Positions 11,544-22,020 of a stretch of 64,000 nucleotides of DNA are shown here, piece by piece. Both the position numbers and the translations under genes were made by a program. The stretch's first letter is position 1. Each line of letters opens with the position of its first letter. Origin of the DNA: Caenorhabditis remanei (lineage: Eukaryota > Nematoda > Chromadorea > Rhabditida > Rhabditidae); contig NC_071333.1 in NCBI RefSeq assembly GCF_010183535.1, positions 2,356,001 to 2,420,000 of the forward strand. The letters run 5' to 3'. The notes below the pieces were generated by a model, which did no database searches, was not told the origin of the DNA, and saw only the letters and a program-made list of their open reading frames with translations.

Positions 11544-11654
11544 GAAAAAAGTTTCTTTGGTATCCAATTGTTTCTAATTAACGATTCGCCTTCTGGCTGA
11601 TTTTAGAGATTAGCTCGAAAAATGTTGGATTTAGTGTCATTTTCATTGTCCTCG

Positions 11655-12238
11655 CGAGTTTCTGCTCACAGCCACCCTCATTCATCTCTATCATCCCTTC
11701 TCGGAGATGCTTGTTGGACTCTCCTATCCTGGTCAGCGAAAAATCGATTCCTCTTCGATTGAACTATCTTGATATAGGCGATGTCGTGAGATCTCTAGAC
11801 TATTTTTTTATTGAGTTCAAGCGTCACAACATGGAATTATAGTTTTCCAATGACAAAAATGAAAGAATATGGAATCGGAATGTACCACAAAACTTGAATA
11901 CTCAGACTGTGGTAAATAAAATAAATCAATATTATACGGGAGGAAGATCGAAAATCTATGCGAAAAGACTGCAAGTCTTTAGTAGTTCATCGTTGCCAGT
12001 GTACTCGAAGTTTATAACTGCGGAACTTGATGCACAGTATAATTATTCTGAAAACTTCCTTCCAATTTTCGATCGGATCAGTTTCCCGCTTAAATATCTG
12101 AAAACAAGAACGGGTGGACACCATACTTACGATCACCCGGTTTCCCGTTCTGCCGAAACTCTTTTAATCGAATTCGTCAAAAAACAAAGCGAGACAGAAA
12201 TGATATGTCTTCAAAAATTACCATGCAAAACTATCTAA
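11655..12238 (+). pseudogene. DUF3557-family pseudogene
   Basis: One frame reads ..EKSIPLRLNYLDIGDVV.. then, after a TAG at 11840-11842, continues without a frame change through ..RISFPLKYLKTRTGG.. and ..DHPVSRSAETLLIE.. to a stop at 12236-12238. A SIPLRL motif, then a central region, then FPLK.L and DHP...SAETL is the layout I associate with nematode DUF3557 proteins; their role is unknown. The usual Cys-Pro before the first motif has become Ser-Pro, the TAG is internal and no clear 5' exon is found, so I call it a pseudogene. Confidence 0.6.
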
Positions 12239-14143
12239 TCTGATTTCGACTTTGATAGCATTGCTACACCGAAAATGGACCCTTGTCACTCGTATCATTG
12301 ATATGGGGTACTGTAGTTTTGGTGATGAGACAAAAATCATTCAAAACATCAGCTTCTGGGTACTTTTATTTGAGCGGAGAACAAACTGAACCAGAATACG
12401 AACAAAAATCACCGAAAATGGACCCTTGTCACCCCACTGGTGTCAAAGCTGTCATTTCATTTCATTTTTGGTTTTTGGTAAAAATCTGACGACCAAAATT
12501 GCTTTTTCGGAAAAGGACTGTTCTGAAAAGAGACACTTGTAATCTAAAAATGTTTTTTTTGTTCTGAAATGGTTTCAGAATGGTACCAAAAAGCAAGAAA
12601 TGAAATGAAAAAAGGTTTGACACCGGAGAGGTCGGACCCTGGTGATCAGATTGGTACCAAAAAGTCAAAAACAAAAAACAAAAAAAGTTTTGGCACGAGG
12701 TGGGGTCGAACCCTGGTTGTCAGATTTGTACCAAAAAGTCAAAAGCATATCAAGTCATGTTTTCAGTGTATAAGCTAGAAAGCCGAGGCTTTTTGAGATT
12801 TTTAAGAAAAAGCCGCGGCCGGCCGCGATTTTCAACAGCCTTGGAGCGGAGAACAAACTGAACAAGAATACGAACAAAAACCACCAAAAACGGACCTTGT
12901 CTCTCGTATCACTTATATGAGGTACTGTAGTTTTCGTGATGAACTAGGACATCAAGAATGTCGGAAAAATGGATTTAATACATAATTTGCAAATGAAGAA
13001 AGCAAGATGCTCCGTGTGCATATTCTGCTGGGATGATTGCCACTACTTCGTTTTAAAAATTTATTGATTTTCTTCTCATTACCCTTGCTTTATATCAGAT
13101 ATCAGATCTTCCATTAACCATTGTCCAGAGTTGATTACCTATTGTTCAACACTGCTAAAATTAGTAATTGACTGCAAATTCTGTTTTGATACTGTCAGGT
13201 GCACAAAGTAGTGGAAGCAGAGAAGACGAGAACATGTCTCTCTTCTGTCCTCTTTGTCTGCTTGGCAACTTCATCAGATATTTTTAATGAGCTCGTTTCC
13301 CTTAAAGGGGGACGCCGGTATTCGAAAAATACACTTTTTGTACATATATGAATCGATTCAGAATTTTGGGTTAAAAAGAAAAATCTCTTGGAGCTGGGTC
13401 AAAATTTTTTTCCGAAACGAGTTATGAGGCCTCAAAGTGTCAAAAAAGACTCGCATTGGATTTCTAAATTAAATTTAAAGGTTAAATTCTTTCGCCGTGG
13501 AGAGCAAACATTTGAAAATTGAGAGAATAATGCCGTGAACTCTTTTTGATCAGCTTTCACTCGTGTTCAAATGAGGAAGTATCGCCATGATAATAAAATC
13601 ATTGGTTGGAATGGACCTGGACAACTCGAGACAACAATATGATTAATGAAATTGATCACTGTGAATGATTACTGTGAATGAGGCGGATATGTCATTTAGT
13701 TGCATAACTTTTTTGGTTTTTTTTTGGTACTTCAATTTCAATTATGCTATACCTGAAATCGTTTTTTGGGATTTCTGTGTGTACGGAAAGATAATTGAAA
13801 AAACCGAACGCGAACTAAATTGAACGAAATAACTTCAATTTTCAACTTTTCATTTTCAATTTTTACAGCTGGCCTATATTTTCTTTTCCACTCAAAGAAA
13901 GTTCAACCAAAAAATATTGAAGGAGTTTTTTGTTAGTTTTTTCTTTCTTTTCTATTCATTATTTTCCTCTATATGCACATGGCTTGTTCAAACAACACTG
14001 GTATTCCAATAATCCAATGAACACATTCAATAAACTAATCTAAATTCATAATTTCTTTTCCACTAATTTAAATGATATGTTAATTTCCACATCACCAATC
14101 GCCCGACCCCATATAACCAGTCAGTAATTTTCAATATCCAAAT
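12239..14143. other. Intergenic with short local duplications
   Basis: About 12360-12430 and 12838-12900 share GAGCGGAGAACAAACTGAAC and following sequence. About 12569-12660 and 12680-12745 share TTGGTACCAAAAAGTC with a nearby GGTCG(G/A)ACCCTGGT word. A GGTACTGTAGTTTT(G/C)GTGATGA word appears twice (12304 and 12923). No gene is supported. The region 13300-14100 holds nothing recognisable. Confidence 0.55.
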
Positions 14144-14830
14144 ATGTTTTCCCTTGTCATGAATATCTCCATTATTGTTTTTCTTTTCTTTCTGCAATTT
14201 GCAAACACTGAAGATTACCAAAGAACTGTTCCAGAAAGTAAGTTATATCGTTTTTTCTTTGAAATTTTATTATAAAATTTTTAGACTGCAAAAACCGAAG
14301 CTGTCAACCTTGGGACCCACTTCCAGAATTCAGTTTTGGAGAGGAAGGATATATTGAGTGAGTATTGCCACTCATAGTCAAAATCATCAAAATTGATCTA
14401 CCAGATACTCGACTTCTTGTGATTCTTCTCGTATTCAATGCAACACAAACTCTTCTCTCAACTGCAATTCAGTCCAGATCTATGGAAAATTAGAAAACGA
14501 TTCACTTATAGCTTTGGGTGTTGATGGACTGAACAACTTTACTGTAAACTTGGAATGTGTTGATTCAAAATGGAAATTTGAAAAAAAGTGAGTGCCCGAA
14601 ATTTCCACTTTCCAGTTTCTTATTTTTTATTCAGCATAATTCTTAAAGTTAATTGCCGTTTCGATTGTCGCGACAAATTGGCTACAGAGAGCACATTCGT
14701 TGATATCAATTTAATTCCATCTCGTCAGTTGGTTATTCCAGTAATGTATCTCGAAAAAAGCGCCAATAACACAGAAGATGGAGAAACAGTCCAAGAATCT
14801 CATCATTGCAAAGCCGGAAATCCAGTTTAA
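14144..14830 (+). CDS. Small secreted cysteine-rich protein (4 exons)
   Basis: Exons 14144-14237, 14285-14357, 14405-14587 and 14635-14830 join in phase with GT/AG borders to give 181 residues. The first about 22 residues form a signal peptide (hydrophobic ISIIVFLFFLQFAN core). The mature part has nine cysteines and several N-x-S/T sites (for example NSS and NFT), fitting an extracellular glycoprotein. No catalytic motif is seen and I do not recognise the family. AATAAA at 14904-14909 is a plausible polyadenylation signal. The odd cysteine number suggests one free cysteine or a dimer. Function is not assigned. Confidence 0.82.
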
Positions 14831-15752
14831 TTTGAATTAATTTTCCCAAATATTCACTGCAACTGGTGAAGTCCGAAATCATTTATTTTCTCAAAATTAG
14901 TGAAATAAATTTAATTATTTTTTGATATTTTTGGAGTATTTCAAATTTAAAATGCTTTTCTTGCTAAGGGACCTGTCTTCGACAAGGCTACCCTCTCAAA
15001 TCAGTGCCATGTTGATTACAAAACCAGTTTGGCCAGAGTACTAACCCTTCCTTCAAGTACAACTCTCACGTTCAGATATAATCGATAAACCAGATACATA
15101 GAAATCGCGAAGAAGTTGATTTTTCGATTCTCTCTAGAAGAATATGCCGCCTATTGAAAATTTTTTCTCTTTCCTGATTATACATGTAAACGTATGATAT
15201 TTTCTTCTTATCATCAACATCGGTGATCGCCGAAACTTACGCCCTGTCACTTTCCGCAATCAACTTTTCTCTCTATCTATTATCAACAAATGTAAAGATT
15301 CAAATTTTCCGACGAACATTTTTGTTGAATGACTACTTCAAACATTATACTTTGTCTAAATTTCCAAAAACTTTTCTAGATTTGTTTTATCCAAATTGTG
15401 GAACATTTGTGTACAAGTCAGTCTAGTCCTCTCAACCCTCTCATATCGACTACTTTTTCTTCATTAAAATCAGTTTCACTAAGACTTTCCTGATGATCTG
15501 TCATTTTCTTCTTCCTGGTTTCTTCTGCTAAGAGAACAATCAAAGGTTCGAATTATTTTTCTTATGTCCACCTCTGTATACATATTGTTTTGTCTTGAAT
15601 CTACAACTGCAGTACGAAAAAAATTGATTATCTTAAAGTTTTCTGAAAATAATAGACATCGAGTTCTAAAAAAAAATTTATTCAGTGATAGCAGAAAGAA
15701 AAAATACAAACATCAATTCTCTTGAAGAGTTACTGACACAATCGTATATTTC
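14831..15752. other. Intergenic, nothing recognised
   Basis: This is single-copy AT-rich DNA between convergent genes. The frames at 15223-15426 and 15479-15709 lack motifs and splice logic. Confidence 0.5.
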
Positions 15753-18360
15753 TCATTCAACTTTCCTCATTTTTCTTGTGAATCCACCGGCTTTCTTGAT
15801 CTTCTCACATTCACTTGTTCTCACAGACCCCAGCGGATCCACAGTGTCTTCATCCAACTTCTGCCTCTCAAATCCGAAGAACCCATCTGATTTAGCAATC
15901 AATTGCTGAAATGTAATAATTCCAATCATGTAGAAAATAAATTCAACTTACGGTCAGGTGGAGGTTATGAGCCTCTAAAAACAGAAGTGAAGCAGAAACA
16001 ATCAACTTGACAGCTACTCCACATTTTTCATCCACTATCATCAAGAAGTACAGTAGCCACAAGGTGGGTGCGTGTCTGAAAATATCAGTTTTATTCAATG
16101 AAATAGTGCATTGGACTCACCTGAAGAAGAAAAGGCAGATCATGTTCATCTGAATGAAAAACTCCGACATTACTGATTCCTCTGGTCCTTTTATCAGGAG
16201 CCGAACAATTGTTCGAGAATGAAGAAACACCGTCTGAACTTCCACAAGAAGGCCGATCACCGCAACTCCGAAAAATTTCTCAGAGACGATTATCGATGAG
16301 AATGCAATGAGGGCCAGCGAGTGGTGGAGGATGTACTCTTTGGAGTTTGGGAGTTCTCCATGTATTCCCATATCGCACAAATCATAGAGAAAGTATCCCA
16401 TGGAGAAGATAAAAACGAACTGTGTTTCTTCTTTGAAGAAATCGTACGGGCTCTTGATGAATCGTGGATCAGTGAGACTGAAAACATGTGCTTTCACTAA
16501 ACTAACTTTTCGGAAATTTTTTTGTGCTTGACTACATTACCGTGAAACATGTAATAGAGGCGCACCTGGCGGTGCCTGTTCGCAGCGATATGTCTCGGTT
16601 CTCAATGGAAGTATCAAAAATCTGCAAACTGACAGAACATAGCTTAGTATCTATAGATTATTTTTGTAGTTGGAACAATTTTTATATCTTTGAATACAGC
16701 CGAGATAGGATAATCCAAACTCTTGCAACTGGATGTGCTTCTATTACAGGTTGTAAGAAACAACTGCAAAATAATCCAAAATATGAGGTGATAAGTACCA
16801 TTCACTCCAAGTGACTACTGTCCCGCTCCAAAGGTTATCAACTTTGGGTGTTTTCAGTGGGAAATAACCAATTTTGATATGGTGTTTTGCTGTCACTTGA
16901 TTGTCCAATAAATTCACTTTTATATGGGTTGAATAGCAAATCATTTTTATAGTTGACCATTTTACCGTAGGGACACTATCTTGACAGTCACAGGTTGTTA
17001 AAGTGAAAACCTGTTTTTTCAATATGCATTGAATTAGTCAGTTTCAGGGAGAAATGGTTTTGATTACCTGAAACTTTCAAGATAGTGTCCCAACAAAAAA
17101 AAATAATCAACTACAAAATATATGTAATATTTTTGTACTGTTCAAGCCATACAAAATAAAATTTATCGGACAATCAGGTGACACCAAAATACACTATCAA
17201 AGTTGGTCATTTTCAACTGAAAACAGGCAAAGTTGATAACGTTTCGAGCGGTACTGTGTTTTGTGGAAAAAACACAGTTGATAAATGCAGTTGACCCCCA
17301 GCGACTATGTTTTTGAAACAGCTTTTTCAGTCTCTGATTTTCCAGTTCTTATCAGCTTCCCTATTATTCAGCGTCTCTCACCAACACTACATATACTAAT
17401 TTTAGACAGAAAAGTGCCTACCGAAGTTTGTGATCAGCCAGGCACTATACTTTGAAACATGTTTTCGAGTTGAGCGGAATGCGGTTTTTGAAATAGAAGA
17501 CTAAAAGCAAAATGGAAATGTCTTGACGGAAAGCGGAACGCGGAATAAAAAGTCAATTTTATGATTTATGCCTTTCTTTGTTGTGAAAAGTTCCTAAGAT
17601 GCTTCTATTATACATCACCGGCCGAAATGATATCATATTTTTCTTTTTTTAGTTGAAAGTATTCAAATTTGAGAGTGTGTCATAATAAAGCAATTATTTA
17701 CAGAAAAAGTAATTTTTATGGATCGAAAAGTTCAAAACTAATCCTCCGTTTTTAGAGTTGCCCGCTTTTTTGAACGGGCACCAATACATACTCAAGTTTG
17801 TCGGACAATCAGGGTTACACCAAAAAATACACTGTCAAAGTTGGCCATTTTTCACAGAAAACAGCCAAATTGATAAGTTTTTGAGCAGTACTGTATTTTG
17901 TGCTTGACTACATTGTTTTTGGCTTTAAAAAGCGTAGTTGATAAATTCAGTTGACCCCTAGCGACTACGTTTTCAAAACTGTTCTTTGATTCTCTAGTTC
18001 TTATCAGCTGCCCTATTGTTCAGCCTCTCTCATCAACACTATACTCACTTTAAACACCAAAATACGCTCCGAATATCAGTTATACATTATACTTTGAAAC
18101 ATGTCTAGAACATTATTTATACAATTTTCAATTTTTGATCTTCGCCCCAAGACAAAAGATAACAAAAATTGAACTTACGAGGTGAGAACGGCGATGGAGG
18201 AGAAGAAAGCATGAGTGAGAGATACGACTCTTACAGAGAATAGTCGTATTTTGTTTTCGCCCCAGCAGGGCATTGTCTTTCGGCAGACAGAGCGAGCAAG
18301 CAGGTATTCCAGTCGGAATAAGAGAGCGACGACTCCAAGAAACACGAACTGGTGGAGCAT
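15753..18360 (-). CDS. TLC-domain multipass membrane protein (4 exons)
   Basis: Model: complement of 15753-15905, 15952-16075, 16121-16477 and 18179-18360, 271 residues, all in phase. Residue 1 onward is a hydrophobic signal-anchor (MLHQFVFLGVVALLFRL). Further membrane segments follow around GYFLYDLCDMG, the SLALIAFSSIIV stretch, a GVAVIGLLVEVQT segment, MNMICLFFF and TLWLLYFLMIV. The GYF.YD..DM block, then an ILHHSLA His-His pair and an E..T..LH.R stretch match the TRAM/LAG1/CLN8 (TLC) domain of the TLCD/TMEM56 type, as opposed to ceramide synthases, which are longer. Such proteins act in ER or plasma membrane lipid handling. The hydrophilic tail (about the last 50 residues) is Lys/Arg-rich. 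The first intron (1.7 kb) is swollen by two MITEs. The exact substrate cannot be told. Confidence 0.8.
16812..17256. mobile_element. Tc1-like foldback MITE in TLC gene intron
   Basis: It runs from TACTGTCCCGCTCCAAAGG to TTTCGAGCGGTACTGT. The interior has two copies, in opposite orientation, of a CACTATCTTGA segment and of a 'tagttga..atttttgta' arm. It lacks coding sequence. Confidence 0.75.
17641..17893. mobile_element. Truncated Tc1-like foldback MITE in TLC gene intron
   Basis: The right end is TTTTTGAGCAGTACTGTATT, preceded by an ACAGCCAAATTGATAAG arm like the copies at 16812 and 51770. The left arm is short and diverged. Confidence 0.6.
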
Positions 18361-18514
18361 TTTGATTTGACCTGAAATTGCAAATATTTGAGGCTTTGAG
18401 CAGAAAAAATGAAGATTAGAAGTTTCAGTAAGGTGGAAAGATTGACGATAATATAAAATTTGTATCCATTCAAAAGGAAATTATCGAGTTCGGCTATAAA
18501 CAGTTGATATCACA

Positions 18515-18895
18515 AAAAAGGACCAGTCAAAACATAATGGGCTTTAGGCGTTTTCAATATAAAATTTTCAACTTTGAAAGCGTTGCATTGGTATTCTGAT
18601 TGTCACACCCAGGAGGAAATGAGTCATAAAAATCAAAAGTAGAACTTCATTTTTGTAGTTGGCCACTTTTTCGTTCTGGCACTTCCTAGTAAGTTACGTA
18701 TTGACAAAGTAATTTCTCCCTCAAATCGACCAATTCTGTTCAAAATAGTGAGATTTTTGAGCTGGCGTCTTGAAATGACCACAACTCTAACCACAAAAAT
18801 GGAGCTTTGGTTTTGATCTGTATGATTCATTGAAAGTCTAATAGATGAGAACATCAATACTACTACAGCACAGTCTTAAAATAGAACATTTATAA
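18515..18895. mobile_element. Diverged family A MITE
   Basis: It contains the family core: TTTTTGTAGTTGGCCACTTTT, a GCACTTCCTAGTAAGTTACG arm, and AAATAGTGAGATTTTTGAGC with its inverted counterpart. It lies upstream of the TLC gene start. Confidence 0.65.
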
Positions 18896-19337
18896 TACGA
18901 AACTGAACAGGAACCGCAAAAATGAAATCAATAATCACACAAATGGTTGTCCGAAAACTATTCTTATCTTATCATTTTCATCGAAAAAAAAAGTGCACGG
19001 AAATTAGAGATAGAGACGCAGATTCCAAAAAAAGTATAGGAAGACAGAAACGAAATAAGTAGCGGAAAGGTGATAATTCAAGACAAAAAAGTGATAAACA
19101 TGATAAAGTGCAGACAAATGGAATTTGTGGTGAGTTGGAAAAACGAGACAAATTTGGAGTGATAGTTCTGATTCAAAGTACAATTTCATTCGAAAAATGT
19201 CACCTGATTAGTCGAATGCTCGAAAAGTTTGATTGACAGCTGTCAGTTCTGGAGTATAGTGTAAGAGCTGTCTGAAGTCAGGACATGATGCAATAATTAT
19301 AGTTTCTGATTGTTATAAACACGGCAAAAAACCTATT

Positions 19338-19605
19338 TGTTGTGTCTCGTGCTAATAGAGATACAATTTGATATAATCACTGCTTTATTAGTGATTCTTT
19401 ACTACTACAATATGAGAGGGGATAAGGGGAACAATATATCCCCGGAACGGTCACGTTCCGGTAACAAGTTAAAACGTAGAACTAACTTTAGAACGAGAGG
19501 AAAAGGATGACATTTCCTCTTCGCGGGCAAACGGGGGAAAACGAGGGAAAGCGGGTAGATCAAAAATAATAAGAATCTTTGTGACTAAATAACAACGTCA
19601 CAACA
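19338..19605. mobile_element. Solo LTR, 268 bp, with 5-bp target duplication
   Basis: The element begins TGTTGTGTCTCG and ends CGTCACAACA, so it has the TG...CA ends of a retrotransposon LTR, here extended as TGTTGTG/CACAACA. The 5-base repeat CTATT occurs immediately on both sides (19333-19337 and 19606-19610). No gag or pol sequence is adjacent, so it is most simply a solo LTR left by recombination. The parent family is not identified. Confidence 0.85.
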
Positions 19606-19610
19606 CTATT

Positions 19611-19992
19611 TATCCCTTTTCCGCTATCTGTGTTTCTGATAAGCTGAACAGTAATCGAAGACGTCTCTCTGTATTTCCTGAGTACGGGAGCATAAAGGCC
19701 ACATTAATTTTTCAGAATTTTGTAGACCACGTGAGGCCAGTGAGGTTTTTTTCACCGCGTGTTTCCCACTTTCTTGTTCATTACCAATTATTCTGCTTGC
19801 CACGGAATGTGAATTCCAACGAAGGGACGCCCAGAAGCTTACTCTCACCCCGCGCCTTGGCTTAGGACCCTGGAAGTAATATCTGTTCACAAAGATATCA
19901 ATACTTTCGGAAAAAGGAGAAGTAAATTCAAACAGTTGTATGAATATGAATTTTTAATGTTTTCAATGAAATTTAATAAATATGTCACACGC
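19611..19992. other. Spacer between solo LTR and inverted-repeat element
   Basis: A minus-strand open frame (19624-19890) has no motif. Nothing else is recognised. Confidence 0.45.
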
Positions 19993-21745
19993 TTTTCTAC
20001 AACTGCTCACTTATAACAAAAATCTCACCTCTAAATATACATAGCCATGTGAAATAACTTTTTCCTCATCAATCTGAGACTCCAATTCGTTTGAACGAAT
20101 GTCTTTTTTTTTATCTAAATTAAGATGATTTTGATTAGATTTTTTCATATTCCATTATTTCAAAGCACCTCTGAGACCATCAACATTTCACCAATTCCAA
20201 AACGTGCTCGACACGACTCGCCATTCGACGTCGCACTCCTTTCTTACTTCTACGCCAACAGATACAACGACAAGTATCGAGACGCCATCGTAGCACAATT
20301 GATAAGATTTTAAATCAGAGAGCCCGCGTTGCTTGAGGCAAACGAGTTTCTGGAAAGATTTCTAGTTCAGCACGTGGCATACCTGGAAATGAAGTCGAAG
20401 CAGCAGAAGATAACGGTCATTGATAACTTCTGTAAGGCGAATCGATACAAAGAGGGTATCGAAAAGCTGCATTCTCAAATTGAGACGTTAACGAATCTCC
20501 TGGTGGAAGGCGAAGCAGAAACTGATAAGAGTCGACATCTTCTCGTTAAATTGAGCGGAAAACCGAAGATGTCGATACCATCTGAAGGTAACGCCAACAA
20601 ATGCAACACGAAGTATCGAGACGCCATCCTAGCACAATGGATAAGATTCCAAATCAGAGAGCCCGCGTTGCGAGAGGCAAATGATTTTCTGGAAAGATTT
20701 CTAGTTCAGCACGTGGCATACCTGGAAATGAAGTCGAAGCAGCAGAAGATAACGGTCATTGAAACTTTCTGTAAGGCGAATCAACACAGAGAGGGTATCG
20801 AAAAATTGCGTTCACAAATGGACTCGTTGGCGGATCTCTTGGTGGAGGACGAGGAGGAAACAGAAAAGATTCGAGATCTTTTCGTTGAATTGAGCGGACA
20901 ACCAAAGGAGTCGATCACACTCTGTATCGACTGCCAATCCAACATCAACTGTTAACTATGACATCTAATTATTTTTGTTTTTCTATTTGTTTCTACTTTC
21001 ACTTTTTCAACTTTCATCTTTTGCGTACCTTTGCTTTTTTCTAATTCTTCTTCTATTTTCTAACAATAAATTGGTGGTTAAATAGAAATGTGTTTCTCAT
21101 GAGAACCACTTACACACTACACCTTCCGTAATCCACTTTTGCTTTTTGTTAACAATTTTGACTACCAAAAATCGAATCGAAGTTCAAACTTTTTTCTGCT
21201 CTTTTTGATTTTTCTGGTCCCTTCTATGATAACGAAGTCCCTCCAAATTCTGATGCTCACAATTAAGCAAAAATGCAAAAATTATTCAAAATATGCAAAA
21301 ATGCAAAAAAAATTGTAGCAAATTACGGAATATCGCTTCGAGACCCACTTTCCAGAAAAATTTCAAAGGATGCGCTAAGGTTACTGTAAGCCCGCTCAAG
21401 AGATGCGCTAGGCGGCAAACTTCAGAGGCTATCAATTAACAAGTTTAACCAAAACATTCGCACCCGTAAAAAAGCGAGAGAGTATGGAAAATAAGGAGAC
21501 GCAGAGAGTGGTCGTCTCGCGAGGGGACTGTAAAGCAATCCAAGGCGTTTTTAGAGCACGAATTAAAAGTAAATTTGATTGTTAACTACGTTAAACTTTA
21601 TTTAGTTCACTATAGAAAACATTTGGATTAAAAAAAGAAATTCGTTCATACGAATTGGAGTCTCAGATTGATGAGGAAAAAGTTATTTTACATGCGGCTG
21701 TATTTAGAGGGAAGATTTTTGTTATAAATGAGCAGTTGCAGAAAA
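19993..21745. mobile_element. 1.75-kb element with about 117-bp terminal inverted repeats
   Basis: The left end (19993 to about 20110, starting TTTTCTACAACTGCTCACTT) is the inverse of the right end (about 21630-21745, ending AGCAGTTGCAGAAAA). Shared inner blocks include ACTTTTTCCTCATCAATCTG. Identity stops sharply at the outer AAAA/TTTT. No target duplication is apparent. The interior holds the duplicated ORF at 20125-20955 but no transposase I recognise. It may be a non-autonomous transposon with cargo, or an inverted duplication around a gene. Confidence 0.72.
20125..20955 (+). pseudogene. Tandemly duplicated helical ORF with in-frame stop
   Basis: A single frame runs from ATG 20125 to TAA 20953-20955, interrupted only by TAA at 20311-20313. 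It contains two 339-base copies (113 residues) in direct tandem, starting at 20254 and 20593. Both carry KYRDAI.AQ, then EFLERFLVQHVAYLEMKSK (D for E in copy 2), then a Glu-rich helix and LSG.PK. The stop in copy 1 replaces the CAA of copy 2 (TTTTAAATC against TTCCAAATC). Residues after 20329 could form a 208-residue protein from an internal ATG. Alternatively the stop may be removed by a 45-base intron, GTATCG at 20274 to ATCAG at 20318, which keeps frame. The protein is mostly predicted helix, without membrane segments. I do not recognise the family. Confidence 0.6.
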
Positions 21746-22020
21746 ATCAGAGAAGCAGAGATACAGAAAGTGGGGTGTATTCGCCTGGCAGAGATAGATA
21801 AATGAAAATCCGAAAATTACAAAGTGTGCAGAGTTAAAATTCAATATAATTCGTACAAAGCTTTAAAATATACAAACGGGGAATGGGAGTAACAAGTTTG
21901 TTGAGTGAAATTTGAGAAATTTATTGGATTTGATTCAATCTGATCGGGGTATTCGATATGACCTCAGAACCTAGATCCAGTGTAAATCTATAAGCTCATC
22001 CACTCAAACACTCCCGGGTT
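20956..22020. other. Gene-free stretch, mostly inside the inverted-repeat element
   Basis: It holds the 3' flank of the duplicated ORF (AATAAA at 21065-21070) and the right inverted repeat. Nothing else is recognised. Confidence 0.5.

Larger units (their letters stand above)
8586..11654. other. Long gene-free stretch with two foldback elements
   Basis: Apart from the MITE at 9091-9541 and the foldback at 10829-11543, I see only AT-rich single-copy DNA. Open frames at 10123-10369 and 10366-10662 are low-complexity (Lys/Arg or Phe/Leu runs), without splice logic or motifs. Confidence 0.55.

Noticed and set aside
12600..12745. GGTCG(G/A)ACCC words that resemble a tRNA B box
   Set aside because: No A box, no cloverleaf and no 7-bp acceptor stem at the right distance; they are part of a short local duplication.
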